Below are positions 27,640-35,649 of a DNA stretch of 64,000 nucleotides, piece after piece. The first letter of the stretch is position 1; the number at the start of each line of letters is the position of its first letter. Both the position numbers and the translations under genes were made by a program. Location of the stretch: assembly GCF_026016465.1 (NCBI RefSeq), contig NZ_CP100390.1, forward strand, positions 558,001 to 622,000, given 5' to 3'. The notes beneath the pieces were generated by a model. It was not told where the DNA came from. It ran no database searches and saw only the letters and a program-made list of their open reading frames with translations. Origin of the DNA: Alkalimarinus alittae (GTDB lineage: Bacteria; Pseudomonadota; Gammaproteobacteria; Pseudomonadales; Oleiphilaceae).

Positions 27640-28353
27640 ATGCCACGTAAACCTAGGTTTTACTTACCAAACGTCCCTGTGCATATAGTGCATCGAGGAC
27701 ACTCACGCTCAGCGGTTTTCTTTGAAGATCAAGATTATTCAACCTATTTGTACTGGCTAAAGAAGGCCGCGGAAAAATACAGTTTATCGATACATGCTTT
27801 TGTTTTAATGACGAACCATGTACACCTACTTGTCACACCAAAGCTCGGCGAGGATGTTAGCTTGTTTATGCAATATATAGGGCGACGTTATGTGCCTTAT
27901 ATCAATCATAAATATGGTAAGAGCGGTTCAATTTGGGAAGGACGTTATAAGGCCTGCTTAGTTCAAGAGGATACCTACTTTCTTTCTGTGATGGTGTATA
28001 TAGAGTTGAACCCGGTTAGGGCAAATATGGTTGAGTCGCCATCGCATTATCGCTGGTCTAGTTGTTGTCATAATACGGGGGGTCAAAATATAAAACTAAT
28101 TGATAGTCACTCAATTTATGAGTTATTAGGTGTAGATAAGGTAAGTCGTACTAAAGCATATCAAGCACTGTTCAAGAGCCATTTAGGTAAAGACTCAATG
28201 AAAAAAATATCAGACGCGTGGTTAACAGGGACTCCATTAGGTAATGATTACTTTAGGGAAATCATAGAAAACACATTGGTAAAGAAAGTAGGGCAAGATA
28301 GGCGTGGCCGTCCAAGTAAGCAGACAAAAAGGGCTTTGACCCCTTTAATATGA
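27640..28353 (+). CDS. REP-associated tyrosine transposase (RAYT, Y1/HUH type)
   Basis: A single-strand DNA transposase of the IS200/IS605-like Y1 group that handles REP hairpins. The HUH pair is H60-V-H62 in 'MTNHVHLLVTP'. The catalytic tyrosine is Y120 in 'VYIELNPVRANM'. The N-terminus 'MPRKPRF' is the family start and ends 'GRPSK' plus a short tail. The ATG at 27640 (AAGG 9 bases upstream) is preferred over 27631, giving 237 residues. The last residues, 'RALTPLI' and the TGA, are encoded by the flanking inverted repeat itself. The gene looks intact. Such genes are usually single-copy and domesticated with their repeats. Confidence 0.93.
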   Translation: MPRKPRFYLPNVPVHIVHRGHSRSAVFFEDQDYSTYLYWLKKAAEKYSLSIHAFVLMTNHVHLLVTPKLGEDVSLFMQYIGRRYVPYINHKYGKSGSIWEGRYKACLVQEDTYFLSVMVYIELNPVRANMVESPSHYRWSSCCHNTGGQNIKLIDSHSIYELLGVDKVSRTKAYQALFKSHLGKDSMKKISDAWLTGTPLGNDYFREIIENTLVKKVGQDRRGRPSKQTKRALTPLI

Positions 28354-28362
28354 CCCCTTTAA
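28329..28362 (-). repeat. REP-like repeat, inverted copy plus half copy (right flank of RAYT)
   Basis: 28329-28349 is the perfect inverse of 27540-27560. GACCCCTTTAA at 28352-28362 repeats half of it, mirroring the half-plus-full layout at 26942-26977. Confidence 0.85.
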
Positions 28363-28614
<252 letters not shown>

Positions 28615-28667
28615 TACTTAACGACAAAACCGCTAAGGGTGGGTCAATTTTAAATTACCGTTGACAT
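28615..28667 (+). mobile_element. Right-end remnant of the IS21-like element
   Basis: After the istB stop the sequence GGGTGGGTCAATTTTAAATT leads to TTGACA, the kind of spacer and TGT/ACA end seen at the right terminus of many IS21 elements. The exact end and target duplication cannot be set because the left end is missing. Confidence 0.5.
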
Positions 28668-28762
28668 TAGTGAGTTCAACGCTTATTGACTCGCCAAATA
28701 TTTACTACGAAACGCCCATAAAAATGTTAATCTCTCTCTGAATTTTTAACCTGGAGGGTAGT

Positions 28763-29182
28763 ATGAACCCTGACTTTATAAATGCCACGATAGGTGGCGT
28801 AATGATTGCCTTCTCTGTGATTATTATGATGAGCTTGTTAGGCAAAGTGACGGGGATAAGCGGCATTATATGGCAAAGCATTAAGTTTGATAGTGCTGAG
28901 CCGGGTAGACTCTGGCGGCCTGCGTTTATTGTTGGCCTAATTATTGGCCCATTGTTGGTTCATTTCTTGTTGGGTTGGGAGTTTCCGGCTCCTCAGAGTG
29001 ATAATGTTTGGCTTATTATCGTCTCAGGATTATTGGTTGGGGCTGGTACTCAGTTGGGCTCTGGCTGTACTAGCGGCCACGGTATTTGTGGCATTGGACG
29101 GTTTTCTTCTCGATCGATTGTCGCCACGGTGACGTTTATGGCTGCGGGCATTCTGACCGTCGCTATCGTTAATGCTTTGTAG
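28763..29182 (+). CDS. YeeE/YedE family membrane protein (sulfur transport), first half
   Basis: A 139-residue inner-membrane protein with four hydrophobic segments and the conserved 'GSGCTSGHGICGIGR' motif, whose cysteines are implicated in thiosulfate/sulfur compound passage in the YeeE family. A GGAGGG site precedes the ATG. Together with the next gene it forms the split two-gene version of the transporter, likely taking up a sulfur compound. No rhodanese or SoxR-type regulator is adjacent. Confidence 0.88.
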   Translation: MNPDFINATIGGVMIAFSVIIMMSLLGKVTGISGIIWQSIKFDSAEPGRLWRPAFIVGLIIGPLLVHFLLGWEFPAPQSDNVWLIIVSGLLVGAGTQLGSGCTSGHGICGIGRFSSRSIVATVTFMAAGILTVAIVNAL

Positions 29183-29194
29183 TTGGAGGGGGAG

Positions 29195-29605
29195 ATGAGT
29201 ATTTTTATTGCATTGATCGCAGGTATTATTTTTGGTGCTGGCTTACTTGTATCGGGAATGATGGACCCTGAAAAAGTGATTGGTTTCTTGGATCTTTTTG
29301 GCGAATGGGACCCCTCATTAATGTTTGTAATGGGGAGTGCGTTAATCGTTACTGTGCCTGCATTTAGGCTTATTATGCGTAGACAAAAACCTATTTTTAA
29401 TGAGCGTTTTAGTTTGCCGCTCAAAACCTATTTAGATAAGCCTTTAATCGTGGGGGCTGCAATTTTCGGTGTAGGTTGGGGACTTTATGGCTACTGCCCA
29501 GGGCCGGGGATTTCATCTTTGGCATCATTAAACGTAGCTAGCTTTTTATTTGTGCCTAGCATGTTAGCGGGTATGTGGTTGGCTAATAAGGTCGCCAATA
29601 AATAA
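29195..29605 (+). CDS. YeeE/YedE family membrane protein (sulfur transport), second half
   Basis: A 136-residue membrane protein with the second conserved motif 'YGYCPGPG' and 'GMMDPEKVIGFLD', typical of the partner half of a split YeeE. The start at 29195 follows GGAGGGGG at the right distance; a TTG at 29183 is not needed. There are 12 bases between the two genes, so they are one operon. A large bidirectional hairpin follows. Confidence 0.88.
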   Translation: MSIFIALIAGIIFGAGLLVSGMMDPEKVIGFLDLFGEWDPSLMFVMGSALIVTVPAFRLIMRRQKPIFNERFSLPLKTYLDKPLIVGAAIFGVGWGLYGYCPGPGISSLASLNVASFLFVPSMLAGMWLANKVANK

Positions 29606-29609
29606 TGAT

Positions 29610-29660
29610 GCTCATAACGACTAATGGCCGAAGTAGTTTCGACCATTAGTCGTTATGAGC
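29610..29660. terminator. 18-bp perfect inverted repeat between convergent genes
   Basis: 29610-29627 (GCTCATAACGACTAATGG) is exactly complementary to 29643-29660, and the stem can continue inward through CGAA/TTCG. It lies between the convergent yeeE and acyl-CoA ligase genes and is likely a bidirectional transcription stop, although no T-run follows. Confidence 0.65.
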
Positions 29661-29671
29661 GGGAGCAAACG

Positions 29672-31312
29672 CTAAAGGCGATCAGCATCATTCGCTTGTT
29701 CACGTAAGACAAATTTTTGGATTTTTCCGGTGGATGTTTTTGGCAATTCGCCGAATATCACCGTTTTAGGTGCCTTAAAGTTTGCCATGTTGTCTTTGCA
29801 AGAGTTGATGACCTCTTGCTCTGTAAGCTCTGCATCGGGTGCTAAGGTGATAAACGCACAAGGGGTTTCTCCCCACTTGTCATCATGTTTAGCAACCACG
29901 GCTGCTTCTTGTATTTTGGGGTGTCGATATAAAATATCTTCGATCTCGATGCTTGAGATATTTTCGCCCCCCGAAATAATGACATCTTTTGAGCGGTCTT
30001 TAATTTCAATGTAGCCATCTTCATGCCAGACTGCTAAATCGCCAGAGTGGAACCAGCCCCCTTTAAATGCAGCGTTTGTGGTGGAGGTATTCTTTAAATA
30101 GCCTTTCATTATGAGGTTTCCTCGCATAAAAATTTCACCGATGCTTTTTCCATCTTTGGGTACGGGTATTAATGTCGAGGGATCTGCGATCATTAGTTCA
30201 TCAAGCATTGGTGCTCTAACACCTTGTCGGGATTTTAGTTTTGCTTTTTGCGCTTCGTTCTCATCATCCCATTTATCGTGCCATGCACAGACTACTGATG
30301 GGCCGTAGGTTTCGGTGAGGCCATAAACATGCGTAACTTTAAAACCCATTTCCTCCATGCCTTGTATGACTGCCGCGGGTGGTGCTGCGCCGGCAGTCAT
30401 TACTTTAACTTCATGGTTAATACCTGCTTTTAGTTCTTGAGAGGCGCTATTAAGCATGTTGAGAACGATCGGTGCACCACAGAAATAGCCCACTTTCTCA
30501 GTTTTTATTAGGTCATAAATCAGCTCGGGTCGCACTTGGCGAAGGCTAACACTGGTGCCTGATGTCGCTGCAATAGTCCAAGGAAAACACCAACCATTGC
30601 AGTGAAACATGGGGAGTGTCCAGAGATAAACCGGGTGGTTGACCATATTCCAAGACATCACATTGCTTACCGCATTAAGATATGCCCCGCGGTAATGATA
30701 TACCACCCCTTTTGGATCGCCAGTGGTACCTGATGTGTAGTTAAGTGAAATGGCATCCCATTCGTTATCGGGAACTGACCAAGTGTAGTCCGCATCGCCT
30801 TCTTCAAGAAATGCATCATAGGTTAACTCGCCTATCAGGTGTCCACCAACATAGTTAGGGTCGTCAATATCAATAATCAATGGTTTATTAGGTACCATTT
30901 TTAGTGCTTTTTCAGCGACTTCAGAAAACTCTCTATCGACCAATAATACTTTGGTTTCAGCGTGCTGGAGAATAAACGAGATGGCCTCAGCATCAAGTCG
31001 AGTATTAATGGAGTTAAGAACCGCGCCACTCATGGGGATGCCAAAGTGAGCTTCAAAGTGCTCGCTAATGTTTGGCGCAATAATCGATACAGTTTGCCCC
31101 TTGGTGATTCCGCGTTTATTCAATGCACTGGCTAATTGACGGCATCGATCATAGACCTCTGCCCAGTTTTTGCGGATGTTTCCATTTACTGTTGCTGTTT
31201 TGTGGGGGTAAACAAATGCAGATCGCTCTAAAAAAGAAATAGGGCTAAGTGCCGCATAATTTGCAGCATTTTGATCAAGGGACTGTTCGAATATGTTGTT
31301 ATTTTGGGTCAT
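29672..31312 (-). CDS. Acyl-CoA synthetase (AMP-dependent acid-CoA ligase)
   Basis: A 546-residue ANL-superfamily enzyme that activates a carboxylic acid through an acyl-AMP to acyl-CoA. Motifs in order: P-loop 'YTSGTTGDPKGV' (A3), 'YGLTETYG' (A5), 'GWFHSGDLAVWHEDGYIEIKD' (A7), 'GGENISSIEIE' (A8) and the C-terminal lysine in 'PKTSTGKIQKF' (A10). It belongs to the medium/long-chain ligase branch that also contains methylmercaptopropionate-CoA ligases, so substrate is uncertain. ATG at 31312 with CAGG upstream is preferred to a GTG at 31333. No beta-oxidation gene is adjacent. Confidence 0.9.
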   Translation of the reverse strand: MTQNNNIFEQSLDQNAANYAALSPISFLERSAFVYPHKTATVNGNIRKNWAEVYDRCRQLASALNKRGITKGQTVSIIAPNISEHFEAHFGIPMSGAVLNSINTRLDAEAISFILQHAETKVLLVDREFSEVAEKALKMVPNKPLIIDIDDPNYVGGHLIGELTYDAFLEEGDADYTWSVPDNEWDAISLNYTSGTTGDPKGVVYHYRGAYLNAVSNVMSWNMVNHPVYLWTLPMFHCNGWCFPWTIAATSGTSVSLRQVRPELIYDLIKTEKVGYFCGAPIVLNMLNSASQELKAGINHEVKVMTAGAAPPAAVIQGMEEMGFKVTHVYGLTETYGPSVVCAWHDKWDDENEAQKAKLKSRQGVRAPMLDELMIADPSTLIPVPKDGKSIGEIFMRGNLIMKGYLKNTSTTNAAFKGGWFHSGDLAVWHEDGYIEIKDRSKDVIISGGENISSIEIEDILYRHPKIQEAAVVAKHDDKWGETPCAFITLAPDAELTEQEVINSCKDNMANFKAPKTVIFGELPKTSTGKIQKFVLREQANDADRL

Positions 31313-31592
31313 TTTTTTACCTGATGGCGTCACATTTCTAATAAGTTAAATTTCGCTGACTCTTATTTTGATACGTATTTAAAAAGTATATTGCCTTTTC
31401 GGTTATGGCTCTCTAATCATTTAGTCTTATTGTTTACGAGTATAGTCAGAAGAAATGTTAGTTGCTTTACATCGACTCACGCCCCTGATAAGCGACAAGG
31501 GTCTTACTTTTTACGCTGTACTCAATTTAATGCTTTTTTGGAATTTCGATACGGGTATACTATTCTTCTTATAAATTTTGAGGGAGAAGGGT

Positions 31593-31946
31593 ATGGAAGG
31601 TGGATCAACAACGCTATTCTGGGTTTCGTTAGGGCTTATCTTAAGCTGCGTTATTGTTATTACGTTGTTTATAGTTTTTGTGCATACGATGCCTGGGAAA
31701 ATTGCTGAAAAGCGTGGCAACCCTCAAGCTAAAGCGATTGAAATAACCTCATTATTAGGCCTGCTGGTTTTTCCGTTATGGATGGCTGCGCTTGTTTGGT
31801 CTTACCTAAAACCATTTACAGTGTCGGTTGCCGTTGTTGATGGCGAGCTTACTCCTCGAGCTAAAGAACTAGAACCAGAAAAAGAACACACTGTAGCTGA
31901 AAGCTCACAGATATTAGCATCAACTAACGAGCAGGGTGAGGCTTAA
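31593..31946 (+). CDS. DUF3302 inner-membrane protein (YibI/YiaW-like)
   Basis: A 117-residue protein with two transmembrane segments (about residues 7-30 and 53-75), the 'PGKIAEKRGNPQAKAIE' loop typical of DUF3302, and an acidic cytosolic tail. GGGAGAAGGG precedes the ATG. It is followed 2 bases later by the HlyD-type gene, the same pairing as yibI-yibH and yiaW-yiaV of enterobacteria, which points to a joint role in an envelope efflux or secretion function. Confidence 0.85.
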   Translation: MEGGSTTLFWVSLGLILSCVIVITLFIVFVHTMPGKIAEKRGNPQAKAIEITSLLGLLVFPLWMAALVWSYLKPFTVSVAVVDGELTPRAKELEPEKEHTVAESSQILASTNEQGEA

Positions 31947-31948
31947 TC

Positions 31949-32983
31949 ATGGAATTATTAGTTACGATCGCCTATTTCTGTTTTGTATGGATAGTCTTTT
32001 TTAAGTTCGAGTGGTTACGTTTCTCGTTGTTCTGGAAATTTGTTGTATTTGGGATATATATTGGTGCAGCGTTATCTGAGGTGGTTTTATTAGGGCAGAC
32101 GACGCCATACTCTAAAGAAATGGTCGTCGAGCGTTACGTTATTCCGGTTGCCCCTGAGTTTGGAGGGTTAGTTACTGAAGTGCATGCAAGCGCGAATGTT
32201 CCAATTAAGAAAGGTGATCCACTTTTCACAATGGACAAGCAAACTTGGCAAGATAAACGTGACCAAGCACAAGCAGCAATGTCAGCCGCAGGTAATCAAA
32301 AGAAATCACTAGAGGCAAAATTAGCTGAAGCCAGATTAAAGCTAAAAGAGGCTAAAAGCTTGGTGGCCAAAAAAGTAATGGCTGCTCGTGAATTGCCGTT
32401 ACGTCAGGATGCAGTCGATGACGTTACCGCACAAATTGCAGCCTTGGATAACACGTTTAGTGGGCTAAAAGCTGCGCTCGATGAAGCAAATTATAACTTA
32501 GAGCATGCTACGGTTGTGGCACCAGAAGACGGCTACTTAGTTGATTTTGTTTTACGGCCAGGTGCATTTATTCGCATTAAACAGCAGGTAGCTAGCTTCG
32601 TAAGCACCGAAGAGCTCTATTTGCTAGCCGCTATTGACCAGCGGGCTGCACAGTGGGTGCGAACAGGCGATAAAGTGCATTTTGCTTTAAGTATGTACCC
32701 TGGGCGTGTGTTTAATGCTGAAGTAGAACACTTGATACAAGCCACGTCATCAGCACAGCTACAGCTTTCAGCAACACTGCCAAGCATGAGGAGTTTAAAA
32801 CCGAGTGAATTCTTTTTTGTTAAACTCAAGCCAGTGGGTGATTTTAGTGAAACTCCACTGATATTCGGAGCAAGTGGTTTAGCGGCTATTTTTACCGGTA
32901 AATCTATTGATTTAGTGCAGGTTATTCGAATGATTGAAATTCAATCTGAGAGTATTCTTAACTATTTATATAACCCGTTTTAA
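31949..32983 (+). CDS. HlyD/EmrA-type membrane fusion protein (YibH/YiaV-like)
   Basis: A 344-residue periplasmic adaptor anchored by N-terminal hydrophobic helices (residues 1-50). It has a split biotinyl-lipoyl-like domain ('VAPEFGGLVTEV' and 'VVAPEDGYLVDFVLRPG'), a long Ala/Lys-rich alpha-hairpin in between, and a beta-barrel. It is the partner of the DUF3302 gene before it. No ABC, RND or MFS pump gene is adjacent, as is also the case for yibH. A strong terminator follows. Confidence 0.9.
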   Translation: MELLVTIAYFCFVWIVFFKFEWLRFSLFWKFVVFGIYIGAALSEVVLLGQTTPYSKEMVVERYVIPVAPEFGGLVTEVHASANVPIKKGDPLFTMDKQTWQDKRDQAQAAMSAAGNQKKSLEAKLAEARLKLKEAKSLVAKKVMAARELPLRQDAVDDVTAQIAALDNTFSGLKAALDEANYNLEHATVVAPEDGYLVDFVLRPGAFIRIKQQVASFVSTEELYLLAAIDQRAAQWVRTGDKVHFALSMYPGRVFNAEVEHLIQATSSAQLQLSATLPSMRSLKPSEFFFVKLKPVGDFSETPLIFGASGLAAIFTGKSIDLVQVIRMIEIQSESILNYLYNPF

Positions 32984-32996
32984 CTAGCGAACATGA

Positions 32997-33034
32997 GCCC
33001 AACACTATTTAATCGCGAATAGTATTGGGCTTTT
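32997..33034 (+). terminator. Rho-independent terminator after the HlyD gene
   Basis: GCCCAACACTATT (32997-33009) pairs with AATAGTATTGGGC (33018-33030) with one mismatch, followed by TTTT. Confidence 0.9.
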
Positions 33035-33058
33035 ATGCTTTTGCCTTGAGTTTTTAAA

Positions 33059-33712
33059 CTATCGCACCTTCCTCCCTAAATAAGACGTATACGTATTCAT
33101 GCCTAACAAGGTGCTGTGTTTTTTATCTATGAATTTTAAGCCCATTTTTTTCATCTGGGCTACATGATTATAAACGGGGTGAACCGCTGCGCCGGTGGTA
33201 AGCCAAAATATAATAATTGCGCTATACCAGTAGACTCGTTTTGTGACTCTGGCGAATATATTGCCCTCTGGGTATGCGAAATCGCCAACGACAATATTAG
33301 CGCCTGGTTTGCCTTGTTTTATCAGGTGTTTAAAAACAGCGTTCATAAAAGGCTCATCAAATGAATTCAGGAAAAAATTAGCCACAACCATGTCGTAATG
33401 ATTAACGTTTTCGAACGCCATAATATCGCTGTGAATAATGGTGATGTTGAGATCTTGTTTAGATTTGGCGACACCTTCTTTAAACTTCGTTAGCATCGCT
33501 TCTGACAAATCAACAACGGTGACCTCGGCTCCCTGTTCCGCAGCGAGTATGGCTTCTTTACCATGCCCGACGCCTGCAAACAGGACTTTATCGCCAGGCT
33601 TTAGGTTGTCGGGTGTGAGCATGGAGCATTTGCATTTAAGAAGTGAGTTTCCTGCGAATAGGTAACTGAGTGCGTCGTAGATGGGGCCCATTAACCAGTA
33701 CTTATCTTTCAT
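33059..33712 (-). CDS. Class I SAM-dependent methyltransferase
   Basis: A 217-residue methyltransferase with motif I 'VLFAGVGHGKEA', motif II 'VTVVDLSEAML' and motif IV 'YDMVVANFFLNSF'. A C-terminal hydrophobic helix ('WYSAIIIFWLTTGAA') suggests a lipid or quinone-like substrate at the membrane. The ATG at 33712 has GGGA 8 bases upstream. The frame is open further to a TTG at 33841, but that start lies inside a perfect inverted repeat with no ribosome site, so the shorter form is chosen. Substrate unknown. Confidence 0.8.
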   Translation of the reverse strand: MKDKYWLMGPIYDALSYLFAGNSLLKCKCSMLTPDNLKPGDKVLFAGVGHGKEAILAAEQGAEVTVVDLSEAMLTKFKEGVAKSKQDLNITIIHSDIMAFENVNHYDMVVANFFLNSFDEPFMNAVFKHLIKQGKPGANIVVGDFAYPEGNIFARVTKRVYWYSAIIIFWLTTGAAVHPVYNHVAQMKKMGLKFIDKKHSTLLGMNTYTSYLGRKVR

Positions 33713-33821
33713 TTTTATATTCCCATATAAAATTTTAGATAGGTTATCAACAACAGCCAAGGGGTATATTGGCTCTGAGAACCGGTTGGTGTTTGTACAC
33801 TTATTAATCAAGATAGTGCTT

Positions 33822-33850
33822 AATTTTAGATTGTCAAACAATCTAAAATT
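33822..33850. promoter_or_regulatory. 13-bp perfect inverted repeat between divergent methyltransferase genes
   Basis: AATTTTAGATTGT (33822-33834) and its exact complement (33838-33850) with a 3-base centre lie about 110 bases before the 33712 start and 83 before the 33933 start. It may be a dimer operator or a hairpin. No regulator is encoded nearby. Confidence 0.5.
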
Positions 33851-33932
33851 ATAAGATGTGTTGGCTTAACACTCGGTGTATGGAAACATACGGGGTGTGG
33901 GCTTTAAAAACTGATTATTAAACGAGATCAAC

Positions 33933-34994
33933 ATGCTCTCCACTCAGCACTATAAACACCGACTCTCTGATATCACTGATGCAATTCTTGATACTAATCG
34001 CTCAATCGAATCGCTTCATGCTGTGTTGGATGACTTTGCCTCATTATGCAGCGAGATTACCGCGATAACACCGGATGCTACGTTTGATGCGTGGGCTGAT
34101 GACTCCTTTTTAGAAAGCGGCGTAGCGATCAACCCTCAAGCAGCAGCTTTTTGCATTAAGGACTATCAGCGAAGCGTGATGTTTATTCGCGGCGTTGATA
34201 GTGCCATTGATGCGGCAAAAAAGCGTTTTCCGGCAGCGCGATTAAAGATTTTATATGCCGGCTGTGGGCCTTTTGCGACCTTGCTTCTGCCGTTGTTGGT
34301 GAAGGTTAAGTCGAGAGAGCTCGATATATATCTTTTAGATATACATCAGCAGTCTTTAGACAGTGTCAATGTGTTGCTAACAACATTGGACCTGCTTGAC
34401 CATCAGGTCACCCTTATTCAAGGCGATGCCTGCGTCTATCAGCATGACGAGCATTTGCATATTATTATTGCTGAAGTTATGCAAAAGGCATTAGAGCAAG
34501 AGCCTCAAGTAGCGGCTACCGCTAATCTTGCTCCGCAGCTTTGTAAAAACGGTATTTTCATTCCTCAAAAAATAGAAGTGCAGCTGTGCTTAGCTCACTG
34601 GGAAGATGAAAAAGAGCAGTATAATTGCGTTGGGTTTGTAGCGGATGAAGCATTTATTAAGTATGGGTTGAGATACCCGCTAGGTACTCTGCTGACGTTG
34701 AAGGCTTCAACGGTGGGCAAGCTAATGGGGGCGGCTGTCTTTAATGAAAACAGCTCTATGCTTGAGGCGAATTTAGCGACTATACAACTGCCTAATATTA
34801 ACGCTATTGAGCAGTATGATGTGTTGATGCTGACGCGAATTCAGGTTTTTGAAACGTGTATTCTAGGCGATTATGATGCTGAAATAACCTTACCCCACAA
34901 ATGCTATGAGTTTTCATCTTTACGGGCAGGGTCGTCATATATGGCGAGCTATCAATTTGGGCGTTATCCGAGGTTTAATTTTACAGCATGTTAA
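33933..34994 (+). CDS. SAM-dependent methyltransferase-like protein
   Basis: A 353-residue protein with a Rossmann-type SAM-binding core around residues 105-180: motif I 'KILYAGCGPFATLLLP', acidic motif II 'YLLDIHQQSL', and 'VTLIQGDACVYQ' before 'HIIIAEVMQKALEQEP'. The E in 'IIAEVMQKALE' sits where protein arginine methyltransferases carry their double-E loop, but the likeness is loose. The C-terminal half is beta-rich. It is divergent from another methyltransferase. Substrate unknown. Confidence 0.75.
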   Translation: MLSTQHYKHRLSDITDAILDTNRSIESLHAVLDDFASLCSEITAITPDATFDAWADDSFLESGVAINPQAAAFCIKDYQRSVMFIRGVDSAIDAAKKRFPAARLKILYAGCGPFATLLLPLLVKVKSRELDIYLLDIHQQSLDSVNVLLTTLDLLDHQVTLIQGDACVYQHDEHLHIIIAEVMQKALEQEPQVAATANLAPQLCKNGIFIPQKIEVQLCLAHWEDEKEQYNCVGFVADEAFIKYGLRYPLGTLLTLKASTVGKLMGAAVFNENSSMLEANLATIQLPNINAIEQYDVLMLTRIQVFETCILGDYDAEITLPHKCYEFSSLRAGSSYMASYQFGRYPRFNFTAC

Positions 34995-35079
34995 TCAACA
35001 AAAGGCTTAGTCCTTGGTTGGTTATAGTACGTGGCAGAGAGTATAATAGGCCGCTAATTCGTCTATAGACCCTTATTTT

Positions 35080-35589
35080 ATGCAGTTAAAAACAATTGAT
35101 AAAGCACTTTATCGAAAACGCTTAAACCGAGTTATTGCCGCCGTTATTATTGTATTAATGGTGCTTTCGTTGGGGGTTTCTACCTTACTCATTCAGTTGT
35201 TTGGTGAGCCTGGTGGTTCTAATTTTACACTTAACCTAATGGGGGTTGTCATGGGTGCCATTGTTGTTGGTGGGGCTTTGCGCCGTTTCAGAATGCACCC
35301 TTATATGACAGAAGTGTTGTATGTTTGGCAGTTAAAACAAGAGTTAAATCGTATTTACCGAAAATCAGCTAAAATTAAAGCTGCAGCTGAAACGAATAAT
35401 CTAAAAGCGTTAACAATCATGAATTATAATCTAAAGGCTTGTGCTCAGCTTTATGAGTTGGATGACAATGACCTGACCTTGAGTGATCTGAAGTTAGAGA
35501 TTAAAGCATTAGATCGAAAGATAGCTGATTTGGGTTTAACGATTAACACAGACGATTACCACAAAGAGCTATTGAATGAGCTAGACTAA
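35080..35589 (+). CDS. DUF3087 family membrane protein
   Basis: A 169-residue inner-membrane protein of the DUF3087 family. Two transmembrane helices (about 18-40 and 50-66) are followed by 'RRFRMHPYMTEVLYVWQLKQELNRIYRK', here the signature region, and a cytosolic helical tail. No known function. Single gene facing the GGDEF-EAL gene. Confidence 0.8.
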   Translation: MQLKTIDKALYRKRLNRVIAAVIIVLMVLSLGVSTLLIQLFGEPGGSNFTLNLMGVVMGAIVVGGALRRFRMHPYMTEVLYVWQLKQELNRIYRKSAKIKAAAETNNLKALTIMNYNLKACAQLYELDDNDLTLSDLKLEIKALDRKIADLGLTINTDDYHKELLNELD

Positions 35590-35649
35590 GTGTGGATTGC
35601 CTGATTAGATTGCCTGGCAGGGAGGCTTAAATGCGTTAAGTCGCTTGGT

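Larger units (their letters stand above)
26942..28362. mobile_element. REP-bounded unit carrying toxin tail, immunity gene and RAYT
   Basis: The left end (26942-26977) has a half copy plus a full copy of TTAAAGGGGTCAAAGCCCTT. The right end (28329-28362) has a full plus a half copy in inverted orientation, so the ends are composite inverted repeats. Inside lie a second full copy (27540-27560), the toxin tail, the probable immunity gene and the RAYT gene. Each full copy folds into an AAGGG/CCCTT hairpin. Whether the whole span moved as one unit is inference. Confidence 0.55.

Noticed and set aside
31391..31708. Open frame of 105 codons upstream of the DUF3302 gene
   Set aside because: Overlaps the true gene in another frame, has no ribosome site and no recognisable protein character.
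33713..33841. Longer methyltransferase N-terminus from a TTG
   Set aside because: Start lies in a perfect inverted repeat, no ribosome site, and the ATG at 33712 has one.
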